Part shown: positions 7,643-15,609 of the stretch, piece after piece | How the letters are laid out: each line of letters opens with the position of its first letter | Numbering within the stretch: the first letter of the stretch is position 1 | NCBI GenBank assembly: GCA_964511535.1 | Contig: CAZEFW010000143.1 | Location: 1-25,541, forward strand | Length of the DNA stretch: 25,541 nt | Direction: 5' to 3' | Source of the DNA: CAZCFB01 sp964511535 | GTDB lineage: Bacteria > Myxococcota_A > Polyangia > GCA-2747355 > CAZCFB01 | Notes under the pieces: model-generated | Database searches by the model: none | What the model saw: the letters and a program-made list of their open reading frames with translations, nothing else | Told to the model about the DNA's origin: nothing | Made by a program: the position numbers and the translations under genes

Positions 7643-9333
7643 CCCCGGCGCTGACCCCAACCGGCCTGCTGGTGGTTGCCACCGGCTCGGCCTTCGTGCT
7701 GGCCGGCGCCCTGCTCGCCGCCTGGCCGCTGCTGGCGCTGGGGTTCGCGCAGATCTCGCTGCTGCTCTTCCTGTACGTGGTGTTCGTGCCGGCCAGCGCC
7801 ATGCTGCGCCGCCGGAACCTGGAGCTCGCCTGGTGGGTGCCCGCAGGCGAAGCCCACGGCGGGGCCCTGATGCCCGACCGCCCCCTCGACCTGAACATCA
7901 TGCTGCGCAACCGCTCGCCCTTCCGCCTGGAGGTGCGGAGCATGGAGGTGGTGGCCTCCAGCACCATCACCCTGGAGCAGGCCGAGCTGCGGGCACTGGT
8001 GCCGGGGCGGCGCGAGGTGCGGCTGAAGCTGAAGGCCACCCCGCGGTCGTCGGGGTACTGGTTCTTCCAGGGCGTGGTGGTGCAGGTGACCGATCGTTTC
8101 GGCGTGTTCGGGCTGCAGCTGTATTACCCGAGCCTGCTCGGCATCAAGGTGTTCCCGCCGCTGGCCCTGGTGCGGGAGCCGATCCCGTTCTCGCCGCGCA
8201 CCGGCGCGTCCCACGAGCGAGTGGGCACGCGCCTGCTGCGGCAGCGCGGGCTCGGGTCGGACCTGCGCGAGATCCGGGACCACATCCCGGGGGACCCGTT
8301 CAAGCGCATCGCCTGGAAGGCCACCGCGCGCACGCGCAAGTTGATGGTGCGGGAGCTGGAGAGCGAGATCCTGGTGACCCACTGGCTGCTGCTGGACATC
8401 TCCTCCACCATGCGCTCCCAGCGACCGGGCCGGGCCAAGCTCGACTACGGCCTCGGGCTTTGCGCCGCGCTGGCCCGGGCGGGCCTGGACGCCGGGGACC
8501 GGGTGGGGCTTATGACCTTCGACCACCGGATCTACAGCCAGGTGCCCCCGGGCGACGGGCACGCCCAGCTCTACCGGCTGGTGGAGCGGCTCATCGAGCT
8601 GAACAACGTGGTGGACGAGGACCTCACCGACCTGACCGAGCCGGAGCTGCTGGCCGCCGTGGCCGAGTACCTGGCCTACCAGGAGGGGACCACGGTGAGC
8701 ATCCGGGGCAAGCTGCCGGGCGGCGTCGCGGCGCGGGAGGCGGGGGTGGTGGAGGGGCCGGCCGGGCAGCTGTTCAACGCCGAGGCCATGCTGCGGCAGG
8801 TGCGCAAGGGGATCGAGGAGCGGCAGGGCGCGGCGCCCAGGGCGTGGCGCCAGACCATCAACGGCTCCACCGAGCTGTCCCGGGAGGCGCGGCAGTTCTG
8901 CCGGCTGAGCGGGCTGGAGATCCCGTACCGGCGGCACTCGCCGCTGATCTCCAAGGAGCGCGGCATGGCCGAGGCCCTGCAACGGGCCGGCGCGTCTCGC
9001 CGGTCGCAGTTCATCGTGCTCATCTCCGATCTCGAGGAGATCAACGAGGACCAGATGGTGCTCGACGCGTTGCAGCTGGCCCGCCGGCGCGGTCACGGCG
9101 TGGCGGTGGTGGCCCCCTTCGCGCCCCACTTCTTCCCCGAGGCGCCCAGCGCTCACGCGCGCCGCGTGGCGTCCATCTTCTCGGCGCGGGCGCGGCGCAG
9201 GCGGCGCGGGCTGGTGGGAAAGATCGAGCGCTTGGGGGTGCCCGTGGTGGAGGCGGCGCCCCGGGACGCGCTGCCGCTGATCCTGCGGCGGCTGGCGCGC
9301 TACCGGGTGCTCCGCTCGGGCCGGCCGGTGTAG
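7639..9333 (+). CDS. DUF58/vWA-domain protein
   Basis: The product has 564 residues, longer than most DUF58 proteins (about 300-450). Two N-terminal TM helices (about 9-30 and 33-53) precede a beta-rich region. The DUF58 signature REIRDHIPGDPFKRIAWKAT is near 210-229, and the vWA domain begins LLLDISSTM near 250-258. The MIDAS motif DxSxS appears as DISST, with Thr replacing the last Ser. Between the MTFDH strand (near 293) and the ISDLEE strand (near 462) there is an extra segment of roughly 100 or more residues. The protein probably partners the adjacent MoxR ATPase. The ATGA overlap at 7639-7642 indicates coupling. It is the last gene of the operon and is followed by hairpins. Confidence 0.93.
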
Positions 9334-9335
9334 GG

Positions 9336-9372
9336 GCGGCGTCTCGCCGCTCCACGCGGCCTCGAGGCTGCG
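9336..9372. terminator. Two hairpins between convergent genes
   Basis: GCGGCG-TCT-CGCCGC (9336-9350) is a perfect 6-bp stem. It is followed by the palindrome GCCTCGAGGC (9359-9368) with flanking CGC/GCG pairs (9355-9372). They fill the 50-base gap between the DUF58 stop and the end of the opposing lipoprotein gene, so they probably end transcription from both directions. There is no U-tract. Confidence 0.45.
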
Positions 9373-9383
9373 TCTACTTCAGC

Positions 9384-10412
9384 TCAGTCCGTGACCGTCA
9401 CGTCCACCGTGATGGTCTTGCCCAGGGTCGCCAGCTTGCCCTCCAGCTTCGCCTTGCCCGCGGCCTTGGCAGAGAAGATGGGCCCCTCGGCCGGGGAGGA
9501 CTGGCCGTCGGTGCCGAACAGCGCCACGGCGCCCTTGTCGCCGCCGATGGTCCAGGCCACGTCCCCGCCCCAGATGGAGACCTTCTTGCCGTCGGTGGTG
9601 GTGCCGGCCAGGCGGATCATCAGCAGGCTGCCCTTCTTCACGCTCAGGGGCATGGGCGCGGGATCGAGCACCTTCTGATCCTCGCCGTTCTTCTTGGGCG
9701 GCGCCACGATGGCCTCGGCGGTGACCTTGTCCAGGGACTTGGCGTCCACCAGCGTCACGGCCTGCTCCACGAGGACCTTGCCCGAGGTGGGCTCGGCGCC
9801 CTTGAGGGTGACCGCGCCGGCGGTCTTGCCGGAGGTGAAGGTGGCGGTGCGGCCCGCGTCGGCCAGCAGGGTCAGGCCCGCGGCGGGCGTGGCGGTCCAC
9901 TTGAGGAAGCCGCCGCCGATGAGGGCGCACTCCTTGGTGCCGCAGGCGCCGTAGATCTCGCCCAGCTTCACCGCGTGGGTGGCGCCGGCGAAGGCGTAGT
10001 CGGTCTTCTTCTCCAGGTCCACCTTGCCCGCCGGGGCGACGGAGAAGCCGAGCCGGTCGAACAGGCTGCCGTTGTCCTTGAGCTCCACCGCGGCGGAGCC
10101 GTTGGCCACGGCCTGCAGGATCACCCGGTCCTTCTTGCTGCCGGCGCTGGTGGCGGTCAGCACCTTGGCGTCGGTGGAAGAGACCGCCAGGCTCGCCGGC
10201 AAGGTCACTCCCGCCTGCGGCTCCAGGGTGAGCTCCGCCTTGCTGCCCGCGGCCAGGGTTGTGGAGCCGTTGCAGCCGCCGCCGCCGGTGAACTTGACCT
10301 TTCCTTGCTCGCCGAGCCGGGTGTCCGAATCGCTCGGGTCGGCCGACCCGCATGCGTACAGCCCCAGCAGGAGGCCGAGTCCCAGGGTCCTCACTATCCT
10401 CGTTCTGTCCAT
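9384..10412 (-). CDS. Beta-rich lipoprotein, possibly Ig-like domains
   Basis: The 342-residue product has a lipoprotein signal with lipobox LYAC (Cys21). The rest is Gly/Thr/Ala/Val-rich with repeated patterns resembling bacterial Ig-like (Big) domains: a polar turn, then alternating strands, as in KAELTLEPQAG, VILQAVANGSAAVELKDNG and KAKLEGKLATLGKTITVDV. Cys pairs at GGCNGS and YGACGTKECAL may form disulfides. The ATG at 10412 is preceded by AAGGAG at the right spacing; a longer frame upstream to 10490 would run into the divergent gene and lacks this support. It is probably outer-membrane or surface anchored. Ligand and role are unknown. Confidence 0.75.
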   Translation of the reverse strand: MDRTRIVRTLGLGLLLGLYACGSADPSDSDTRLGEQGKVKFTGGGGCNGSTTLAAGSKAELTLEPQAGVTLPASLAVSSTDAKVLTATSAGSKKDRVILQAVANGSAAVELKDNGSLFDRLGFSVAPAGKVDLEKKTDYAFAGATHAVKLGEIYGACGTKECALIGGGFLKWTATPAAGLTLLADAGRTATFTSGKTAGAVTLKGAEPTSGKVLVEQAVTLVDAKSLDKVTAEAIVAPPKKNGEDQKVLDPAPMPLSVKKGSLLMIRLAGTTTDGKKVSIWGGDVAWTIGGDKGAVALFGTDGQSSPAEGPIFSAKAAGKAKLEGKLATLGKTITVDVTVTD

Positions 10413-10460
10413 GGCATCTCCTTTGTTTGGAGCATAGGATTGGATCTCGTGAGTGTCAGA

Positions 10461-12017
10461 ATGTTGATTCCGGTCACACGCCGGGCCCATTTCTCATTTG
10501 CCCTGATCTTCGCACTTCTGGGCGGCTGTTCCTATGACTTGAAGCAGGGCTGGCCAGACGGAGCGCTGAAGGATGGCGCGACCTCCGGTGATCGGGCGGC
10601 GCCTCCCGCAGATGGCGGCCTGCCCAGGGATGGCAAGCCGACGGCTGATGGGGCGGCGGTGGATGCGGGTACGGGGCCGGCTGACAAGCAGCCGCCGACA
10701 AAGGACAAGCCGACAAAGGACAAGGCGAGCCCGCCGGCCGACCTTCCCCCGCCCAAGTGCGGCAACGGCAAGATCGAGCCGGGCGAGCAGTGTGACGGCA
10801 AGGACCTTGGCGGCAAGACCTGCAAGAGCTACGGCTACAACGCGGGGAGCCTGCAGTGCGCCAAGTGCAAGCTGCTCATGGGCGGCTGCGTGAAGCTGTC
10901 GCCCAGCGGGCACCTGCCCATCTCCGTGGCCAGCCAGGACCAGTCGGCGCCGCGCATCGCCTGGAGCGGCAAGCGGTACCTGGTGGTCTGGTCTGACAGG
11001 CGCGGCGGGCCGATGGCCAACATCTACGGCGCGCGGCTGGACGCCGCGGGCAACCTGATGGACAAGCAGGGGTTCATCATCGCCGCTCACACCGAATACA
11101 TGTTCTCGCCCGCCGTGGCCGCTTCGCCCGGGGGCTTCCTGGTCACCTGGGACGACCGTCGGGGGGGGACCTACTACGACATCTACGGCGCACGGGTCGC
11201 GGACAGCGGCTCGGTGCTGGACCCCAAGGGCATCGCCATCAGCACTGCCTCGTCGAACCAGCGAGGCAGCGCGGTGGCCCACGACGGCACCAACTTCTTC
11301 GTGGTCTGGACCGACCTGCGGGGCGGGAGCTACAAGGGGATCTACGGCACCGCGGTGAGCGCTGGAGGCGCGGTGCTCAACACGGGGGGCGTGCAGGTCG
11401 CCCAGAGCGGGGTGCATCGCCACCGTACGCGCATCGCCTGGGACGGCACCAACTACCTGGTGGTGTGGGACGAGGGATCCGTGGCCGCCAAAAACGCCCA
11501 TGTGCGTGGAGGGCGGATCAGCAAGAAGGGCAAGCCGGTGGACACCAAGGCGATCAACATCTGCACGCACAACAATGGCACCGGGTATTCGGAGCTGGCC
11601 TACGGCGGAGGGTACCACCTGGTGGTGTGGCGGGACCGGCGCAACGCGTCGAGCGACTGGGACATCTACGGCAACCGGGTGAACAAAGCGGGCAAGGTGA
11701 TGGACGGATCGGGGTTCGCCATCCACAAGGGCACCGGGCGCCAGGGCAACCCGGTGGTGGCGTACACGGGCAGCCAGTTCTGGGTCGCCTGGGACAACGG
11801 GTCGGTGGCAGGCGCGGGCGCCTCGCAGCTGATCAAAGGCGCGAGGGTCTCGACGGGCGGGGCCCTGGTGGACCTGACCGGCCTGACGCTGGCGTCGGCC
11901 ACCGGCCTGCAGGACCTGCCAGCCCTGGCCCGCGGCAGCGGCTCATCCTTGCTGGTGTGGAACGACCAGCGCAACAGCAAGGGCCGGGACATCTACGGAG
12001 TGCTGGTCACGCCCTGA
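10461..12017 (+). CDS. Lipoprotein with myxococcal Cys-rich repeat and seven propeller-like blades
   Basis: The product has 518 residues. Lipobox LGGC gives lipidated Cys23. A linker of about 70 residues rich in Lys, Asp, Pro and Thr follows (TKDKPTKDK). A Cys-rich module comes next (CGNGKIEPGEQCDG and later cysteines), a motif common in Myxococcota extracellular proteins. The remaining part contains seven repeats with the core pattern aromatic-LVVW-x-D-x-R and a closing IYGARV, a likely seven-bladed beta-propeller. Repeats 4 and 6 have lost the DxR core. ATG 10461 is used; an in-frame GTG at 10449 is possible. It is divergent from the 10412 lipoprotein with only 48 bases between starts. A long open frame upstream on this strand is a high-GC artefact. 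Confidence 0.8.
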   Translation: MLIPVTRRAHFSFALIFALLGGCSYDLKQGWPDGALKDGATSGDRAAPPADGGLPRDGKPTADGAAVDAGTGPADKQPPTKDKPTKDKASPPADLPPPKCGNGKIEPGEQCDGKDLGGKTCKSYGYNAGSLQCAKCKLLMGGCVKLSPSGHLPISVASQDQSAPRIAWSGKRYLVVWSDRRGGPMANIYGARLDAAGNLMDKQGFIIAAHTEYMFSPAVAASPGGFLVTWDDRRGGTYYDIYGARVADSGSVLDPKGIAISTASSNQRGSAVAHDGTNFFVVWTDLRGGSYKGIYGTAVSAGGAVLNTGGVQVAQSGVHRHRTRIAWDGTNYLVVWDEGSVAAKNAHVRGGRISKKGKPVDTKAINICTHNNGTGYSELAYGGGYHLVVWRDRRNASSDWDIYGNRVNKAGKVMDGSGFAIHKGTGRQGNPVVAYTGSQFWVAWDNGSVAGAGASQLIKGARVSTGGALVDLTGLTLASATGLQDLPALARGSGSSLLVWNDQRNSKGRDIYGVLVTP

Positions 12018-12052
12018 CGCGGAGAACAGCCAGCCAGGCGCAACAGACCATT

Positions 12053-12097
12053 CATCCTGGCATTCTGGCATCCTGGCATCCTGGCATTCTGGCATTC
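12053..12097. repeat. Short tandem repeat, 8-bp unit CATYCTGG
   Basis: Five complete units (CATCCTGG or CATTCTGG) followed by CATTC run without interruption in the 99-base gap between two convergent genes. The alternation of C and T is the only variation. Confidence 0.85.
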
Positions 12098-12111
12098 GCC
12101 GCCTGCGGCGG
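12096..12111. terminator. GC-rich hairpin between convergent genes
   Basis: CGCC-GCCTGC-GGCG, directly after the 8-bp tandem repeat, can form a small GC stem. It lies between the ends of the 10461 (plus) and 12117 (minus) genes, a suitable place for a bidirectional terminator. There is no U-tract. Confidence 0.3.
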
Positions 12112-12116
12112 CGCCC

Positions 12117-12938
12117 CTACCCTGGCCCGGCGTCCCCGGGGGGGTAGCGAATCACGGCGCACCCGAGATCATCAGTCCCCTTGACGGCCCCCTTGCACGG
12201 GCCGGCGTCGCAGCACTTGATCCGGCACGGGTTGCCCGGCACCTTGGCCCCGCCCAGGGCAGCACATCTGTAGATCGGCGAGTACGAGCTGGCGGGGCAG
12301 CACCCGGGCTTTGCCCCCAGGTCCGGCAGCGGGACCACGCCCAGGTCGGGCCCCGCGCACCGGGCCGCGCCAGCGTCCGGCGCCACGCACGCCGCGGCGC
12401 ACCGGGCCTGAACCACCGACACGGTGACGCACCCCGAGTAGCCGCCGGTCAGGAAGGCGGCCTGGTACTGCACCAGGTGTTTGCCCCGGCAGGCCAGCCG
12501 GCCGAACCAGGGGAAGAACACGCAGTCGATGCTGGCCCCGGTACTTGACTTGGGCGTCGCGTAGCTCCCGGGCAAGCACACCGCCTGCGCCGCCTTCCCC
12601 CCTTTCGGGTGGGACAGCAGGTAGCCGCATCGCTCGGCCCCTGGACAGTCCCAGGCCTCCTTGCACGGCCGCGCGCAGGCGTACCGGTTGAACTTGCTGC
12701 CCACGGTGTCGAACACCAGCAGCTCGCAGCTGCACGGCGACGGGCAGCCCGCGGCGCACCCGGACGCGAACACCCGATGCGCCCCGCATTTGGCCTGAGC
12801 CAAATCCGCCAGGTCGCCGCCTGCGTCCCATTTCGACGACGCGTCCAGATCCACGCCGAGGTCTTTCGGCGCCGGCCTTTCGGCCTCCGAACAACCGCTC
12901 AACAGCAGCGCCATGACCAGGACCACAGCTTCACGCAT
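12117..12938 (-). CDS. Cysteine-rich lipoprotein
   Basis: The 273-residue product has lipobox LSGC (Cys16), an Asp-rich linker (VDLDASSKWDAGGDLADLAQ) and about 24 further cysteines spread over the whole mature part, many as CxxC, CxxxC or CC. These imply an extracytoplasmic, disulfide-stabilised fold. No known family is recognised. GAGGAGG precedes the ATG at 12938. The gene begins 19 bases after the molybdopterin oxidoreductase stop and is probably the last gene of a three-gene minus-strand operon with it and the 15467 lipoprotein. Confidence 0.75.
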   Translation of the reverse strand: MREAVVLVMALLLSGCSEAERPAPKDLGVDLDASSKWDAGGDLADLAQAKCGAHRVFASGCAAGCPSPCSCELLVFDTVGSKFNRYACARPCKEAWDCPGAERCGYLLSHPKGGKAAQAVCLPGSYATPKSSTGASIDCVFFPWFGRLACRGKHLVQYQAAFLTGGYSGCVTVSVVQARCAAACVAPDAGAARCAGPDLGVVPLPDLGAKPGCCPASSYSPIYRCAALGGAKVPGNPCRIKCCDAGPCKGAVKGTDDLGCAVIRYPPGDAGPG

Positions 12939-12957
12939 CTCCCCCTCCTCGCGACGC

Positions 12958-14916
12958 TCAGGCGCGGTGGACCGTCACCATCGTACCGTGCATGGCCGCC
13001 GCCTTGCCCATGTCGGTCAGCAGCGCCCTCCGCAGCTGATTGACGCCCTGGAGATCGCCGCTCCAGGCCGCCGGGTTGAACAGCAACATGTCGGCGCGCA
13101 GGGTGTCGTCATGGCGGACCCGCGCGGTCACCCGGCCCACCTCGCTGCGCACCTGCGCACGGTCCCCATGGCCCAGGCCGCGCGCCGCGGCAGCCTCCGG
13201 GTGCAGCCCCACCACCGGCTCATCCGGCACATCGCCGGGGTTGATCTGGGCGTTGACCATCTTGAGTGTCTTGGTGGCCACCAGGTGAAGCCGGCCCCCC
13301 TCCAGCGACGGCGGCGCCTGCGGCGGCCGCGCCAGCTCGCCGATGAGCTGCGCCTTGCCCGACGGCGTCTCGAACCGCCCGCCCTCGAAGGGCACCCGAC
13401 GCGTCAGCGGGTTCTCCACCGCCCCCTGCTTCAGCCGCTCGAAGGTGACGCCGTGGTCCCTGGCCAGCGGCCCCAGGATCCGGTCGGCCCACAGGGCCGG
13501 CGCCCCGGCCAGCGCATCGCCGAAGCCGAGCCGCCGGGCCAGCCCCTGGTAGATCTCCACGTCGCTGCGCACCTCGCCCAGCGGCTCCACCACCCGCTGG
13601 TTGGCGCCCACCCAGTTGTGCCCGTAGGCCACCACCAGGTCCTCGTGCTCCAGGTAGGTGGCGCAGGGTAAAAACAGGTCGGCGCGGGCGCAGGAGGCGG
13701 TGATGAACTGGTCCACCACCACCAGGAAGTCGAGGCCACGCAGGGCCCGATCCACCGCCGCCGTGTCGGGGCAGGTGGCGGCCGGGTTGGCCCCGGTGAT
13801 CCACCCCATGCGCGCCGGCGGCTCCGCGTCCAACAGCTGCTGCCCCAGCCGGGGCATCAACACCCGCCGACCCTTCGCCCGCGGCGTGCCCTCGGGCGGG
13901 GAGAAGTCCATGCCCGTGTACCCCGCCGAGGTGTCGGTCTGGGCCCCTGCCCCGGGCACCCCGACGTTGCCTGTCACCACCGCCAACGCATCGATGAGGC
14001 GCACCATCTCGCCGGCCCCTTCCCAGTAGCCCGGCCCGAGCCCGATCAGGGTGGCCAGCGGCCGGGTCCCGGCGTACAGGTCTGCCAGCGCCTCCAGCTG
14101 CCGGGGCGCCAAATCGGTCGCCTCGGCCACCCGGGCCATGTCCACCCCGCGCACCAGCTCGCGGTACGCCTCGGCTCCCTCCGCGTGCCGCTCCACGAAC
14201 GCCACGTCCCACGCCCCCCGCTCCAGCAGCAGCCGGCCCAGCCCCAGGGCGAGCCAACCGTCGCTGCCAGGGCGCAGCTGGTAGTGCCGGTCAGCCTTGC
14301 GCGCGGTGGCGGTGCGCACCGGGTCGATGACATGCAGCGTGGCTCCGCGCTGGCGCCTGGCGTCGGTGACGAAGCGCATGGTGTGGGGCCTGGTGACGTC
14401 GATATTTCTGCCCCAGGCCACAATCGCCTGGCTGTTGGCCAGGTCCTCGGCCGCGTGGGCCCCGGCGCTGCCGAAGTCCAGCCCCTGGGCCTCCACCGCC
14501 GCCTCGATGCTGGTGCCGCCCTCCACCTGGGTCACCGGGCCCACGTGCGCCCAGAACGCCCGGTGCATCAAACGCGCCACCAGGCCCTTGATGCCGCTGT
14601 AGCTCACAACCGCCAGGGCGGGAGCGCCGTGCTGCTCCAGGCAGCCCCTCAGCCGCCGGACGCACAGGTCCAGCGCGTCGTCCCAGCTCAGCCGCTCCCA
14701 GGCGCCGCCGCGGGTGCGGCGCATCGGGTGCAGCACGCGCTGGTCGCTGTAGAAACGCTCAAGGTAGCGGTTGCCCCGCAGACAGAGGAAGCCCCGGGTC
14801 ACGCCGTGGTCAGGATCGCCGCGGTGCTTGACCACGCGCCCGCCCTCCACGGTGGCCAGCACGCCGCAGGAGTCGGGGCAGTCCCGGTTGCAGGTGGTGC
14901 GCAGCAGCCTGGCCAT
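12958..14916 (-). CDS. Molybdopterin-dependent oxidoreductase (DMSO reductase/formate dehydrogenase superfamily)
   Basis: The product has 652 residues. The N-terminus binds a [4Fe-4S] cluster through CNRDCPDSC and a fourth cysteine (Cys9, Cys13, Cys17, Cys45). The fold continues with typical superfamily segments: NIDVTRPHTMRF, HVIDPVRTATARKAD, LRPGSDGWLALGLGRLLLE, ARADLFLPCATYLEHEDL, and a C-terminal molybdopterin dinucleotide-binding domain near GLHPEAAAARGLGHGDRAQV. There is no twin-arginine signal, so it is probably cytoplasmic. No Cys or in-frame TGA (Sec) is evident where the molybdenum ligand is expected; a Ser in GGTSIEAA may fill it, which is uncertain. No electron-transfer subunits are adjacent, so substrate and partners are unknown. 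The start is the ATG 8 bases after the upstream lipoprotein stop; longer open frame upstream overlaps that gene. Confidence 0.93.
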   Translation of the reverse strand: MARLLRTTCNRDCPDSCGVLATVEGGRVVKHRGDPDHGVTRGFLCLRGNRYLERFYSDQRVLHPMRRTRGGAWERLSWDDALDLCVRRLRGCLEQHGAPALAVVSYSGIKGLVARLMHRAFWAHVGPVTQVEGGTSIEAAVEAQGLDFGSAGAHAAEDLANSQAIVAWGRNIDVTRPHTMRFVTDARRQRGATLHVIDPVRTATARKADRHYQLRPGSDGWLALGLGRLLLERGAWDVAFVERHAEGAEAYRELVRGVDMARVAEATDLAPRQLEALADLYAGTRPLATLIGLGPGYWEGAGEMVRLIDALAVVTGNVGVPGAGAQTDTSAGYTGMDFSPPEGTPRAKGRRVLMPRLGQQLLDAEPPARMGWITGANPAATCPDTAAVDRALRGLDFLVVVDQFITASCARADLFLPCATYLEHEDLVVAYGHNWVGANQRVVEPLGEVRSDVEIYQGLARRLGFGDALAGAPALWADRILGPLARDHGVTFERLKQGAVENPLTRRVPFEGGRFETPSGKAQLIGELARPPQAPPSLEGGRLHLVATKTLKMVNAQINPGDVPDEPVVGLHPEAAAARGLGHGDRAQVRSEVGRVTARVRHDDTLRADMLLFNPAAWSGDLQGVNQLRRALLTDMGKAAAMHGTMVTVHRA

Positions 14917-14924
14917 GGCAGGGC

Positions 14925-15467
14925 TTACCAGGCGGGCTTGGCCTCTTCGCAGGTCACGCCCGAGGGGATGACCACGCGCTGGACGCTCACCTTCTTCTGG
15001 GCGTCCACGTTGGCCACGTGCAGATACTGCACGCCGCCCTTGACGTACAGCTGGGTGGTGGTCTCCGGCGTCTTGTTGCCCTTGATGTGCAGGGCGACTT
15101 TCTGGTCGCCCGCCGGGATGTTCTTGCACCCCGAGCAGTTGGAGGTGCTTGCGATCAGGGGCACGCTGCCGATGCGCAGCTCCAGGGTCACCTTGGTGCC
15201 GCTGCTCAGGGCCAGGTTGTGGCAGAACTTTGCCTTGGGAGGCGGCGCCGGACAGGAGGGCACGGCCGGCCAGGGGCACGGCCCCTCACGCACGCACACG
15301 CCGTTTTTGCACTCGTAGCCTTCAGGGCACTTGGGCTTGCCCTCGTTGCACCGAAAGGGCGCGTCGCCCAGATCCAGATCCCCGCACCCCGTCGCGCCGG
15401 CGGCGCAGAGCAACGCCACGGCCACCGCGGCTCCGATGATTCCGCCCCGTATCACCCGCTTTTCCAT
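14925..15467 (-). CDS. Lipoprotein with small Cys-rich module
   Basis: The product has 180 residues. Signal peptide and lipobox ATGC give lipidated Cys28. A compact Cys-rich module follows, with CNEGKPKCPEGYECKNGVC resembling EGF-like or myxococcal Cys-rich modules. A Pro-rich joint leads to a beta-rich domain of about 100 residues (KVTLELRIGS, VALHIKGN, QLYVKGGVQYLHVANVD). The ATG at 15467 is preferred over one at 15473 because AGGAG is nine bases upstream. It is the first gene of a minus-strand operon with the molybdopterin oxidoreductase, whose start is 8 bases beyond this stop. Ligand and role are unknown. Confidence 0.75.
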   Translation of the reverse strand: MEKRVIRGGIIGAAVAVALLCAAGATGCGDLDLGDAPFRCNEGKPKCPEGYECKNGVCVREGPCPWPAVPSCPAPPPKAKFCHNLALSSGTKVTLELRIGSVPLIASTSNCSGCKNIPAGDQKVALHIKGNKTPETTTQLYVKGGVQYLHVANVDAQKKVSVQRVVIPSGVTCEEAKPAW

Positions 15468-15524
15468 ATCCATCCGCTCCTGACCCCATCTACCAGCGAT
15501 CCGCCCCTTCGGGCAACGGTAAAT

Positions 15525-15543
15525 CTGCATGTTGGCGATGCAG
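15525..15543. promoter_or_regulatory. Inverted repeat in a divergent promoter region
   Basis: CTGCAT (15525-15530) and ATGCAG (15538-15543) are perfect inverted copies 7 bases apart, near the middle of the 142-base gap between the divergent 15467 and 15610 genes. Position and symmetry suit an operator serving one or both genes. No confident -10/-35 pair was found here. Confidence 0.3.
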
Positions 15544-15609
15544 CCCTTGCCCCGGGCGGCCCGGTCGGTGGATCCTCGGGTTCTGTCTCAAGGTAACGGA
15601 GCGGAGCCC

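Noticed and set aside
7833..10448. A very long open frame leading into the 10461 lipoprotein, about 1394 codons in total
   Set aside because: It overlaps the DUF58 gene in another frame and the 9384-10412 lipoprotein on the other strand. The translation is Arg/Gly/Ala-rich noise until the real signal peptide at 10461.
12958..14916. Formate dehydrogenase assignment with a gene symbol
   Set aside because: The superfamily is clear, but the metal ligand, substrate and partner subunits are not, so a specific enzyme name is not supported.
14917..15279. N-terminal extension of the molybdopterin oxidoreductase to 15279
   Set aside because: It runs antisense-frame through the lipoprotein gene on the same strand, has no domain character, and the iron-sulfur motif begins directly after the ATG at 14916.
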